Under the pieces are notes generated by a model, which searched no databases, was not told the DNA's origin, and was given only the letters and a program-made list of their open reading frames with translations. The position numbers were made by a program, and so were the translations under genes. This document shows positions 1-11,712 of a stretch of 64,000 bases of DNA, piece after piece. This DNA comes from Oasisia sp. SBJ-2009. Taxonomy: Eukaryota > Annelida > Polychaeta > Sabellida > Siboglinidae. The stretch spans positions 64,501 through 128,500 of the forward strand of contig OZ024856.1 in assembly GCA_964017155.1 (NCBI GenBank). The letters run 5' to 3'. Within the stretch, counting starts at the first letter, position 1. Each line of letters starts with the position of its first letter.

Positions 1-391
1 GTCTTGCCAACTTTTGGAAACAAATCGAGGAAAACGACAAAGTCCGATCCGTCTACGGGGGATCAGTTGGGGAAGCGTAAATGTATGTTTACATTCTTTT
101 CTACATAATTCCGTGCCGATCGCTGGGTAAACGGCGGCAGTAATAATGATGAACCACTAACTAGATGAGGTGACGAGGCATTTGGCGACCTTGTCAGGGT
201 GATAGTTGCACGAATCGAGGAAAACGACAAAGTCCGATCCGTCTACGGGGGATCAGTTTTGAGAATCGAGAGAAACGGTCAAGTTCGACGCGCCGGTCGG
301 TCTTCTCGGGCGTGTGCCACGCAAGGGGTGTAACTACGACTCTCTCGACGAAACCAACTGACCGTGCGCGTCGTATTGCCAACTTTTGGAA

Positions 392-440
392 ACAAATCGA
401 GGAAAACGACAACGTCCGATCCGTCTACGGGGGATCAGTT
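392..440 (+). repeat. 49-bp internal direct repeat, second-half copy
   Basis: A 49-bp motif (acaaatcgagg to gatcagtt) is present twice in each full unit. Here it follows ttttgga and precedes ggggaag. It ends in gatcc, 9 bp, ggatc, a short inverted repeat. Exchange between the two copies gives the 182-bp half units. The retrotransposon target ATCAGTT is the last 7 bp of this motif. Confidence 0.9.
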
Positions 441-488
441 GGGGAAGTCTGTTTACATTCTTTTCAACAGAATTCCGTGCCGACCGCT

Positions 489-507
489 GGGTAAACGGCG
501 GGAGTAA
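489..507 (+). other. 28S rRNA-derived segment, sense (per unit)
   Basis: The 19-mer gggtaaacggcgggagtaa is identical to the conserved 28S rRNA stretch just upstream of the R2 insertion site. The next bases, taatgaac, still resemble 28S ctatgact. It is present in nearly every full unit; type C units carry one mismatch (cggcag). The 28S sequence is recalled from established knowledge, not searched. A 19-nt exact match beside two other pieces of the same 28S region is very unlikely by chance. Confidence 0.85.
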
Positions 508-515
508 TAATGAAC

Positions 516-570
516 CACTAACTACATGAGGTGACGAGGCATTTGGCGACCTTAACAGGGTGATAGTTGC
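516..570 (-). other. 28S rRNA-derived segment, antisense (per unit)
   Basis: Read on the minus strand this follows 28S from gtaactatgac through ttaagg and gccaaatgcctcgtca to ctaattagtg. There is a 16-nt exact core (tgacgaggcatttggc on +), a 5-bp insertion next to it, and a few substitutions. It spans the R2 cleavage position (AAGG/TAGCC in 28S), here with one change. It lies head-to-head with the sense piece just upstream. Other units carry derived versions of the core (tgtcaagacattt, tgacgaggcgatt). Confidence 0.85.
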
Positions 571-619
571 ACAAATCGAGGAAAACGACAAAGTCCGATC
601 CGTCTACGGGGGATCAGTT
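571..619 (+). repeat. 49-bp internal direct repeat, first-half copy
   Basis: The other copy of the motif, preceded by gatagttgc and followed by ttgagaatc. The two copies are 179 or 182 bp apart in a 361-bp unit. Some units have gagcaaaac in place of gaggaaaac in this copy only, so the two positions are not fully homogenised with each other. Confidence 0.9.
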
Positions 620-1495
620 TTGAGAATCGAGAGAAACGGCCAAGTTCGACGCGCCGGTCGGTCTTCTCGGGCGTATTCCACGCACGGAGTGTAACTACGA
701 CTCTATCGACGAAACCAACTAACCGTGCGCGTCGTCTTGCCAACTTTTGGAAACAAATCGAGGAAAACGACAAAGTCCGATCCGTCTACGGGGGATCAGT
801 TGGGGTAGTCTGTTTACATTCTTTTCAACAAAATTCCGTGCCGACCGCTGGGTAAACGGCGGGAGTAATAATGAACCACTAACTACATGAGGTGACGAGG
901 CATTTGTCGACCTTAACACGGTGATAGTTGCACAAATCGAGGAAAACGACAAAGTCCGATTCGTCTACGGGGGATCAGTTTTGAGAATCGAGAGAAACGG
1001 CCAAGTTCGACGCGCCGGTCGGTCTTCTCGGGCGTGTGCCACGCAAGGGGTGTAACTACGACTCTCTCGACGAAACCAACTGACCGTGCGCGTCGTCTTG
1101 CAAACTTTTGGAAACAAATCGAGGAAAACGACAAAGTCCGATCCGTCTACGGGGGATCAGTTGGGGAAATCTGTTTACATTCTTTTCAACAGAATTCCGT
1201 GCCGACCGCTGGGTAAACGGCGGGAGTAATAATGGACCACTAACTAGATGAGGTGTCAAGACATTTGGCGACCTTTACAGGGTGATAGTTGCACAAATCG
1301 AGCAAAACGACAAAGTCCGATCCGTCTACGGGGGATCAGTTTTGAGAATCGAGAGAAACGGCCAAGTTGGACGCGCCGGTCGGTCTTCTCGGGCGTATTC
1401 CACGCACGGAGTGTAACTACGACTCTATCGACGAAACCAACTAACCGTGCGCGTCGTCTTGCCAACTTTTGGAAACAAATCGAGGAAAACGACAA

Positions 1496-1864
1496 AGTCC
1501 GATCCGTCTACGGGGGATCAGTTGGGGAAGCGTAAATGTCTGTTTACATTCTTTTCAACAGAATTCCGTGCCGACCGCTGGGTAAACGGCGGGAGTAATA
1601 CTGAACCACTAACTAGATGAGGTGTCAAGACATTTGGCGACCTTAACAGGGTGATAGTTGCACAAATCGAGCAAAACGACAAAGTCCGATCCGTCTAATG
1701 GGGATCAGTTTTGAGAATCGAGAGAAACGGTCAAGTTCGACGCGCCGGTCGGTCTTCTCGGGCGTGTGCCACGCAAGGGGTGTAACTACGACTCTCTCGA
1801 CGAAACCAACTGACCGTGCGCGTCGTATTGCCAACTTTTGGAAACAAATCGAGGAAAACGACAA
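1496..1864 (+). repeat. Representative 369-bp unit (type B)
   Basis: Same unit as type A with eight extra bases, cgtaaatg at 1,531-1,538, between ggggaag and tctgtttac. The 8-bp difference explains the 361 to 369 spacing. Type B units occur at fixed places inside each higher-order repeat, so this is an inherited unit variant and not noise. Confidence 0.9.
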
Positions 1865-2142
1865 CGTCCGATCCGTCTACGGGGGATCAGTTGGGGAAGT
1901 ATGTTTACATTCTTTTCAACAGAATTCCATGCCGACCGCTGGGTAAACGGCGGGAGTAATAATGAACCGCTAACTAGATGAGGTGTCAAGGCATTTGGCG
2001 ACCTCAACAGGGTGATTGTTGCACAAATCGAGCAAAACGACAAAGTCCGATCCGTCTACGGGTGATCAGTTTTGAGAATCGAGAGAAACGGCCACGTTCG
2101 ACGCGCCGGTCGGTCTTCTCGGGCGTGTGCCACGCACGGGTT

Positions 2143-2158
2143 GTAACTATGACTCTCT
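2143..2158 (+). other. Second 28S rRNA-derived sense segment (per unit)
   Basis: gtaactatgactctct matches conserved 28S rRNA for 16 nt immediately upstream of TTAAGG. After it, cgacgaaaccaa is a degraded version of 28S ttaaggtagccaa. Most units have gtaactacgactctct with one change; this variant keeps the 28S state. The segment is in the 182-bp half, so half units also carry it. Confidence 0.8.
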
Positions 2159-2225
2159 CGACGAAACCAATTGACCGTGCGCGTCGTCTTGCCAACTTTT
2201 GGAAACAAATCGAGGAAAACGACAA

Positions 2226-2597
2226 AGTCCGATCCGTCTACGGGGGATCAGTTGGGGAAGCGTAAATGTATGTTTACATTATTTTCTACATAATTCCGTG
2301 CCGATCGCTGGGTAAACGGCGGCAGTAATAATGATGAACCACTAACTAGATGAGGTGACGAGGCATTTGGCGACCTTGTCAGGGTGATAGTTGCACAAAT
2401 CGAGGAAAACGACAAAGTCCGATTCGTCTACGGGGGATCAGTTTTGAGAATCGAGAGAAACGGCCAAGTTCGACGCGCCGGTCGGTCTTCTCGGGCGTGT
2501 GCCACGCAAGGGGTGTAACTACGACTCTCTCGACGAAACCAACTGACCGTGCGCGTCGTCTTGCAAACTTTTGGAAACAAATCGAGGAAAACGACAA
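2226..2597 (+). repeat. Representative 372-bp unit (type C)
   Basis: Carries the 8-bp insertion of type B plus three extra bases (taataatgatgaacc where the others read taataatgaacc). Also diagnostic are cggcagtaa for cgggagtaa, ttttctacataa for ttttcaacagaa, and gccgatcgc for gccgaccgc. In type C, aatgta and tacatt around position 2,270 can form a 6-bp stem. Confidence 0.9.
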
Positions 2598-4049
2598 AGT
2601 CCGATCCGTCTACGGGGGATCAGTTGGGGAAATCTGTTTACATTCTTTTCAACAGAATTCCGTGCCGACCGCTGGGTAAACGGCGGGAGTAATAATGGAC
2701 CACTAACTAGATGAGGTGTCAAGACATTTGGCGACCTTTACAGGGTGATAGTTGCACAAATCGAGCAAAACGACAAAGTCCTATCCGTCTACGGGGGATC
2801 AGTTTTGAGAATCGAGAGAAACGGCCAAGTTCGACGCGCCGGTCGGTCTTGTCGGGCGTGTGCCACGCAAGGGGTGTAACTACGACTCTCTCGACGAAAC
2901 CAACTGACCGTGCGCGTCGTCTTGCCAACTTTTGGAAACAAATCGAGGAAAACGACAAAGTCCGATCCGTCTACGGGGGATCAGTTGAGGAAGTCTGTTT
3001 ACATTCTTTTCAACAGAATTCCGTGCCGACCGCTGGGTAAACTGCGGGAGTAATAATGAACCACTAACTAGATGAGGTGACGAGGCATTTGGCGACCTTA
3101 ACAGGGTGATAGTTGCACAAATCGAGGAAAACGACAAAGTCCGATCCGTCTACGGGGGATCAGTTTTGAGAATCGAGAGAAACGGCCAAGTTCGACGCGC
3201 CGGTCGGTCTTCTCGGGGGTATTCCACGCACGGAGTGGAACTACGACTCTCTCGACGAAACCAGCTGACCGTGCGCGTCGTCTTGCCAACTTTTGGAAAC
3301 AAATCGAGGAAAACGACAAAGTCCGATCCGTCTACGGGGGATCAGTTGGGGAAGTCTGTTTACATTCTTTTCAACAAAATTCCGTGCCGACCGCTGGGTA
3401 AACGGCGGGAGTAATAATGAACCACTAACTAGATGAGGTGACGAGGCATTTGGCGACCTTAACAGGGTGATAGTTGCACAAATCGAGGAAAACGACAAAG
3501 TCCGATCCGTCTACGGGGGATCAGTTTTGAGAATCGAGAGAAACGGCCAAGTTGGACGCGCCGGTCGGTCTTCTCGGGCGTATTCCACGCACGGAGTGTA
3601 ACTACGACTCTATCGACGAAACCAACTAACCGTGCGCGTCGTCTTGCCAACTTTTGGAAACAAATCGAGGAAAACGACAAAGTCCGATCCGTCTACGGGG
3701 GATCAGTTGGGGAAGCGTAAATGTCTGTTTACATTCTTTTCAACAGAATTCCGTGCCGACCGCTGGGTAAACGGCGGGAGTAATACTGAACCACTAACTA
3801 GATGAGGTGTCAAGACATTTGGCGACCTTAACAGGGTGATAGTTGCACAAATCGAGCAAAACGACAAAGTCCGATCCGTCTAATGGGGATCAGTTTTGAG
3901 AATCGAGAGAAACGGTCAAGTTCGACGCGCCGGTCGGTCTTCTCGGGCGTGTGCCACGCAAGGGGTGTAACTACGACTCTCTCGACGAAACCAACTGACC
4001 GTGCGCGTCGTATTGCCAACTTTTGGAAACAAATCGAGGAAAACGACAA

Positions 4050-7000
4050 CGTCCGATCCGTCTACGGGGGATCAGTTGGGGAAGTATGTTTACATTCTTT
4101 TCAACAGAATTCCATGCCGACCGCTGGGTAAACGGCGGGAGTAATAATGAACCGCTAACTAGATGAGGTGTCAAGGCATTTGGCGACCTCAACAGGGTGA
4201 TTGTTGCACAAATCGAGCAAAACGACAAAGTCCGATCCGTCTACGGGTGATCAGTTTTGAGAATCGAGAGAAACGGCCACGTTCGACGCGCCGGTCGGTC
4301 TTCTCGGGCGTGTGCCACGCACGGGTTGTAACTATGACTCTCTCGACGAAACCAATTGACCGTGCGCGTCGTCTTGCCAACTTTTGGAAACAAATCGAGG
4401 AAAACGACAAAGTCCGATCCGTCTACGGGGGATCAGTTGGGGAAGCGTAAATGTATGTTTACATTATTTTCTACATAATTCCGTGCCGATCGCTGGGTAA
4501 ACGGCGGCAGTAATAATGATGAACCACTAACTAGATGAGGTGACGAGGCATTTGGCGACCTTGTCAGGGTGATAGTTGCACAAATCGAGCAAAACGACAA
4601 AGTCCGATCCGTCTACGGGGGATCAGTTTTGAGAATCGAGAGAAACGGCCAAGTTCGACGCGCCGGTCTGTCTTCTCGAGCGTGTGCCACGCAAGGGGTG
4701 TAACTACGTCTCTCTCGAGGAAACCAACTGACCGTGCGCGTCGTCTTGCCAACTTTTCGAAACAAATCGAGGAAAACGTCAAAGTCCGATCCGTCTACGG
4801 GGGATCAGTTTTGAGAATCGAGAGAAACGGCCACGTTCGACGCGCCGGTCGGTCTTCTCGGGCGTGTGCCACGCACGGGTTGTAACTATGACTCTCTCGA
4901 CGAAACCAATTGACCGTGCGCGTCGTCTTGCCAACTTTTGGAAACAAATCGAGGAAAACGACAAAGTCCGATCCGTCTACGGGGGATCAGTTGGGGAAGC
5001 GTAAATGTATGTTTACATTCTTTTCTACATAATTCCGTGCCGATCGCTGGGTAAACGGCGGCAGTAATAATGATGAACCACTAACTAGATGAGGTGACGA
5101 GGCATTTGGCGACCTTGTCAGGGTGATAGTTGCACGAATCGAGGAAAACGACAAAGTCCGAACCGTCTACGGGGGATCAGTTTTGAGAATCGAGAGAAAC
5201 GGCCAAGTTCGACGCGCCGGTCGGTCTTCTCGAGCGTGTGCCACGCAAGGGGTGTAACTACGTCTCTCTCGACGAAACCAACTGACCGTGCGCGTCGTCT
5301 TGCCAACTTTTAGAAACAAATCGAGGAAAACGCCAAAGTCCGATCCGTCTACCGGGGATCAGTTGGGAAAGTCTGTTTACATTCTTTTCAACAGAATTCC
5401 GTGCCGACCGCTGGGTAAACGGCGGGAGTAATAATGAACCACTAACTACATGAGGTGACGAGGCATTTGGCGACCTTAACAGGGTGATAGTTGCACAAAT
5501 CGAGGAAAACGACAAAGTCCGATCCGTCTACGGGGGATCAGTTTTGAGAATCGAGAGAAACGGCCACGTTCGACGCGCCGGTCGGTCTTCTCGGGCGTAT
5601 TCCACGCACGGAGTGTAACTACGACTCTATCGACGAAACCAACTAACCGTGCGCGTCGTCTTGCCAACTTTTGGAAACAAATCGAGGAAAACGACAAAGT
5701 CCGATCCGTCTACGGGGGATCAGTTGGGGAAATCTGTTTACATTCTTTTCAACAGAATTCCGTGCCGACCGCTGGGTAAACGGCGGGAGTAATAATGGAC
5801 CACTAACTAGATGAGGTGTCAAGACATTTGGCGACCTTTACAGGGTGATAGTTGCACAAATCGAGCAAAACGACAAAGTCCTATCCGTCTACGGGGGATC
5901 AGTTTTGAGAATCGAGAGAAACGGCCAAGTTCGACGCGCCGGTCGGTCTTGTCGGGCGTGTGCCACGCAAGGGGTGTAACTACGACTCTCTCGACGAAAC
6001 CAACTGACCGTGCGCGTCGTCTTGCCAACTTTTGGAAACAAATCGAGGAAAACGACAAAGTCCGATCCGTCTACGGGGGATCAGTTGAGGAAGTCTGTTT
6101 ACATTCTTTTCAACAGAATTCCGTGCCGACCGCTGGGTAAACTGCGGGAGTAATAATGAACCACTAACTAGATGAGGTGACGAGGCATTTGGCGACCTTA
6201 ACAGGGTGATAGTTGCACAAATCGAGGAAAACGACAAAGTCCGATCCGTCTACGGGGGATCAGTTTTGAGAATCGAGAGAAACGGCCAAGTTCGACGCGC
6301 CGGTCGGTCTTCTCGGGGGTATTCCACGCACGGAGTGGAACTACGACTCTCTCGACGAAACCAGCTGACCGTGCGCGTCGTCTTGCCAACTTTTGGAAAC
6401 AAATCGAGGAAAACGACAAAGTCCGATCCGTCTACGGGGGATCAGTTGGGGAAGTCTGTTTACATTCTTTTCAACAAAATTCCGTGCCGACCGCTGGGTA
6501 AACGGCGGGAGTAATAATGAACCACTAACTAGATGAGGTGACGAGGCATTTGGCGACCTTAACAGGGTGATAGTTGCACAAATCGAGGAAAACGACAAAG
6601 TCCGATCCGTCTACGGGGGATCAGTTTTGAGAATCGAGAGAAACGGCCAAGTTGGACGCGCCGGTCGGTCTTCTCGGGCGTATTCCACGCACGGAGTGTA
6701 ACTACGACTCTATCGACGAAACCAACTAACCGTGCGCGTCGTCTTGCCAACTTTTGGAAACAAATCGAGGAAAACGACAAAGTCCGATCCGTCTACGGGG
6801 GATCAGTTGGGGAAGCGTAAATGTCTGTTTACATTCTTTTCAACAGAATTCCGTGCCGACCGCTGGGTAAACGGCGGGAGTAATACTGAACCACTAACTA
6901 GATGAGGTGTCAAGACATTTGGCGACCTTAACAGGGTGATAGTTGCACAAATCGAGCAAAACGACAAAGTCCGATCCGTCTAATGGGGATCAGTTTTGAG

Positions 7001-7149
7001 AATCGAGAGAAACGGTCAAGTTCGACGCGCCGGTCGGTCTTCTCGGGCGTGTGCCACGCAAGGGGTGTAACTACGACTCTCTCGACGAAACCAACTGACC
7101 GTGCGCGTCGTATTGCCAACTTTTGGAAACAAATCGAGGAAAACGACAA
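4050..7149. repeat. HOR copy (3,100 bp)
   Basis: Nine units (361, 372, 182, 372, 361 x4, 369); one 361-bp unit fewer than the 3,461-bp form. It contains the half unit at 4,783-4,964. Confidence 0.88.
4783..4964. repeat. 182-bp half unit (one of twelve)
   Basis: Only the ttttgagaatc half, ending in the 49-bp motif, so two such halves follow each other without the ggggaag half. Others end at 9,166, 12,627, 17,901, 21,362, 25,562, 27,212, 31,791, 31,973, 34,348, 41,142 and 47,908. They recur at fixed HOR positions, so a few founder deletions were then amplified. Confidence 0.9.
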
Positions 7150-8251
7150 CGTCCGATCCGTCTACGGGGGATCAGTTGGGGAAGTCTGTTTACATTCTTT
7201 TCAACAGAATTCCATGCCGACCGCTGGGTAAACGGCGGGAGTAATAATGAACCGCTAACTAGATGAGGTGTCAAGGCATTTGGCGACCTCAACAGGGTGA
7301 TTGTTGCACAAATCGAGCAAAACGACAAAGTCCGATCCGTCTACGGGTGATCAGTTTTGAGAATCGAGAGAAACGGCCACGTTCGACGCGCCGGTCGGTC
7401 TTCTCGGGCGTGTGCCACGCACGGGTTGTAACTATGACTCTCTCGACGAAACCAATTGACCGTGCGCGTCGTCTTGCCAACTTTTGGAAACAAATCGAGG
7501 AAAACGACAAAGTCCGATCCGTCTACGGGGGATCAGTTGGGGAAGCGTAAATGTATGTTTACATTATTTTCTACATAATTCCGTGCCGATCGCTGGGTAA
7601 ACGGCGGCAGTAATAATGATGAACCACTAACTAGATGAGGTGACGAGGCATTTGGCGACCTTAACAGGGTGATAGTTGCACAAATCGAGGAAAACGACAA
7701 AGTCCGATCCGTCTACGGGGGATCAGTTTTGAGAATCGAGAGAAACGGCCAAGTTGGACGCGCCGGTCGGTCTTCTCGGGCGTATTCCACGCACGGAGTG
7801 TAACTACGACTCTATCGACGAAACCAACTAACCGTGCGCGTCGTCTTGCCAACTTTTGGAAACAAATCGAGGAAAACGACAAAGTCCGATCCGTCTACGG
7901 GGGATCAGTTGGGGAAGCGTAAATGTCTGTTTACATTCTTTTCAACAGAATTCCGTGCCGACCGCTGGGTAAACGGCGGGAGTAATACTGAACCACTAAC
8001 TAGATGAGGTGTCAAGACATTTGGCGACCTTAACAGGGTGATAGTTGCACAAATCGAGCAAAACGACAAAGTCCGATCCGTCTAATGGGGATCAGTTTTG
8101 AGAATCGAGAGAAACGGTCAAGTTCGACGCGCCGGTCGGTCTTCTCGGGCGTGTGCCACGCAAGGGGTGTAACTACGACTCTCTCGACGAAACCAACTGA
8201 CCGTGCGCGTCGTATTGCCAACTTTTGGAAACAAATCGAGGAAAACGACAA
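7150..8251. repeat. HOR copy, minimal (1,102 bp)
   Basis: Only three units (361, 372, 369) between marker units, consistent with deletion by unequal exchange inside the HOR. Confidence 0.87.
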
Positions 8252-11200
8252 CGTCCGATCCGTCTACGGGGGATCAGTTGGGGAAGTATGTTTACATTCT
8301 TTTCAACAGAATTCCATGCCGACCGCTGGGTAAACGGCGGGAGTAATAATGAACCGCTAACTAGATGAGGTGTCAAGGCATTTGGCGACCTCAACAGGGT
8401 GATTGTTGCACAAATCGAGCAAAACGACAAAGTCCGATCCGTCTACGGGTGATCAGTTTTGAGAATCGAGAGAAACGGCCACGTTCGACGCGCCGGTCGG
8501 TCTTCTCGGGCGTGTGCCACGCACGGGTTGTAACTATGACTCTCTCGACGAAACCAATTGACCGTGCGCGTCGTCTTGCCAACTTTTGGAAACAAATCGA
8601 GGAAAACGACAAAGTCCGATCCGTCTACGGGGGATCAGTTGGGGAAGCGTAAATGTATGTTTACATTATTTTCTACATAATTCCGTGCCGATCGCTGGGT
8701 AAACGGCGGCAGTAATAATGATGAACCACTAACTAGATGAGGTGACGAGGCATTTGGCGACCTTGTCAGGGTGATAGTTGCACAAATCGAGCAAAACGAC
8801 AAAGTCCGATCCGTCTACGGGGGATCAGTTTTGAGAATCGAGAGAAACGGCCAAGCTCGACGCGCCGGTCTGTCTTCTCGAGCGTGTGCCACGCAAGGGG
8901 TGTAACTACGTCTCTCTCGAGGAAACCAACTGACCGTGCGCGTCGTCTTGCCAACTTTTCGAAACAAATCGAGGAAAACGTCAAAGTCCGATCCGTCTAC
9001 GGGGGATCAGTTTTGAGAATCGAGAGAAACGGCCACGTTCGACGCGCCGGTCGGTCTTCTCGGGCGTGTGCCACGCACGGGTTGTAACTATGACTCTCTC
9101 GACGAAACCAATTGACCGTGCGCGTCGTCTTGCCAACTTTTGGAAACAAATCGAGGAAAACGACAAAGTCCGATCCGTCTACGGGGGATCAGTTGGGGAA
9201 GCGTAAATGTATGTTTACATTCTTTTCTACATAATTCCGTGCCGATCGCTGGGTAAACGGCGGCAGTAATAATGATGAACCACTAACTAGATGAGGTGAC
9301 GAGGCATTTGGCGACCTTGTCAGGGTGATAGTTGCACGAATCGAGGAAAACGACAAAGTCCGATCCGTCTACGAGGGATCAGTTTTGAGAATCGAGAGAA
9401 ACGGCCAAGTTCGACGCGCCGGTCGGTCTTCTCGAGCGTGTGCCACGCAAGGGGTGTAACTACGTCTCTCTCGACGAAACCAACTGACCGTGCGCGTCGT
9501 CTTGCCAACTTTTAGAAACAAATCGAGGAAAACGCCAAAGTCCGATCCGTCTACCGGGGATCAGTTGGGAAAGTCTGTTTACATTCTTTTCAACAGAATT
9601 CCGTGCCGACCGCTGGGTAAACGGCGGGAGTAATAATGAACCACTAACTACATGAGGTGACGAGGCATTTGGCGACCTTAACAGGGTGATAGTTGCACAA
9701 ATCGAGGAAAACGACAAAGTCCGATCCGTCTACGGGGGATCAGTTTTGAGAATCGAGAGAAACGGCCAAGTTCGACGCGCCGGTCGGTCTTCTCGGGCGT
9801 ATTCCACGCACGGAGTGTAACTACGACTCTATCGACGAAACCAACTAACCGTGCGCGTCGTCTTGCCAACTTTTGGAAACAAATCGAGGAAAACGACAAA
9901 GTCCGATCCGTCTACGGGGGATCAGTTGGGGTAGTCTGTTTACATTCTTTTCAACAAAATTCCGTGCCGACCGCTGGGTAAACGGCGGGAGTAATAATGA
10001 ACCACTAACTACATGAGGTGACGAGGCATTTGTCGACCTTAACACGGTGATAGTTGCACAAATCGAGGAAAACGACAAAGTCCGATTCGTCTACGGGGGA
10101 TCAGTTTTGAGAATCGAGAGAAACGGCCAAGTTCGACGCGCCGGTCGGTCTTCTCGGGCGTGTGCCACGCAAGGGGTGTAACTACGACTCCCTCGACGAA
10201 ACCAACTGACCGTGCGCGTCGTCTTGCAAACTTTTGGAAACAAATCGAGGAAAACGACAAAGTCCGATCCGTCTACGGGGGATCAGTTGGGGAAATCTGT
10301 TTACATTCTTTTCAACAGAATTCCGTGCCGACCGCTGGGTAAACGGCGGGAGTAATAATGGACCACTAACTAGATGAGGTGTCAAGACATTTGGCGACCT
10401 TTACAGGGTGATAGTTGCACAAATCGAGCAAAACGACAAAGTCCTATCCGTCTACGGGGGATCAGTTTTGAGAATCGAGAGAAACGGCCAAGTTCGACGC
10501 GCCGGTCGGTCTTGTCGGGCGTGTGCCACGCAAGGGGTGTAACTACGACTCTCTCGACGAAACCAACTGACCGTGCGCGTCGTCTTGCCAACTTTTGGAA
10601 ACAAATCGAGGAAAACGACAAAGTCCGATCCGTCTACGGGGGATCAGTTGAGGAAGTCTGTTTACATTCTTTTCAACAGAATTCCGTGCCGACCGCTGGG
10701 TAAGCTGCGGGAGTAATAATGAACCACTAACTAGATGAGGTGACGAGGCATTTGGCGACCTTAACAGGGTGATAGTTGCACAAATCGAGGAAAACGACAA
10801 AGTCCGATCCGTCTACGGGGGATCAGTTTTGAGAATCGAGAGAAACGGCCAAGTTCGACGCGCCGGTCGGTCTTCTCGGGGGTATTCCACGCACGGAGTG
10901 GAACTACGACTCTCTCGACGAAACCAGCTGACCGTGCGCGTCGTCTTGCCAACTTTTGGAAACAAATCGAGGAAAACGACAAAGTCCGATCCGTCTACGG
11001 GGGATCAGTTGGGGAAGTCTGTTTACATTCTTTTCAACAAAATTCCGTGCCGACCGCTGGGTAAACGGCGGGAGTAATAATGAACCACTAACTAGATGAG
11101 GTGACGAGGCATTTGGCGACCTTAACAGGGTGATAGTTGCACAAATCGAGGAAAACGACAAAGTCCGATCCGTCTACGGGGGATCAGTTTTGAGAATCGA

Positions 11201-11712
11201 GAGAAACGGCCAAGTTGGACGCGCCGGTCGGTCTTCTCGGGCGTATTCCACGCACGGAGTGTAACTACGACTATATCGACGAAACCAACTAACCGTGCGC
11301 GTCGTCTTGCCAACTTTTGGAAACAAATCGAGGAAAACGACAAAGTCCGATCCGTCTACGGGGGATCAGTTGGGGAAGCGTAAATGTCTGTTTACATTCT
11401 TTTCAACAGAATTCCGTGCCGACCGCTGGGTAAACGGCGGGAGTAATACTGAACCACTAACTAGATGAGGTGTCAAGACATTTGGCGACCTTAACAGGGT
11501 GATAGTTGCACAAATCGAGCAAAACGACAAAGTCCGATCCGTCTAATGGGGATCAGTTTTGAGAATCGAGAGAAACGGTCAAGTTCGACGCGCCGGTCGG
11601 TCTTCTCGGGCGTGTGCCACGCAAGGGGTGTAACTACGACTCTCTCGACGAAACCAACTGACCGTGCGCGTCGTATTGCCAACTTTTGGAAACAAATCGA
11701 GGAAAACGACAA
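8252..11712. repeat. Full HOR copy 1 (3,461 bp)
   Basis: Ten units: 361, 372, 182, 372, 361 x5, 369. It shares private changes with the next copy, such as ccaagctcgacg (8,853), tacgagggatc (9,371) and gtaagctgcgg (10,701). This shows recent duplication as a block. Confidence 0.92.

Larger units (their letters stand above)
441..801 (+). repeat. Representative 361-bp satellite unit (type A)
   Basis: Unit taken from the end of one 49-bp motif copy to the end of the equivalent copy in the next unit. It has two halves. One, of about 179 bp, runs ggggaagtctg, a 28S-like sense piece, a 28S-like antisense piece and motif copy 1. The other, of 182 bp, runs ttttgagaatcgag, a second 28S-like sense piece and motif copy 2. 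Because 361 is not a multiple of three, reading frames rotate from unit to unit, which argues against coding. Confidence 0.93.
1865..4049. repeat. HOR copy, shortened (2,185 bp)
   Basis: Six units (361, 372, 361, 361, 361, 369) between two occurrences of the gtctaatgggg marker unit. It lacks the 182-bp half unit and neighbours found in the full HOR. It keeps ctgggtaaactgcgg at about 3,034, as in the copies ending at 7,149 and 20,447. Confidence 0.88.

Noticed and set aside
489..570. Functional rRNA gene or rDNA spacer
   Set aside because: Only pieces of about 20-55 nt from one 28S region are present, rearranged and partly inverted. No 18S, 5.8S or longer 28S sequence is seen.
441..801. CENP-B box in the unit
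   Set aside because: I looked for the core pattern TTCG, four bases, A, two bases, CGGG on both strands and found no match.
441..801. tRNA-like or Pol III promoter boxes (aagttcgacgcg resembles a B box)
   Set aside because: The match is short, there is no matching A box at a suitable distance and no T-run terminator, so it is likely chance.
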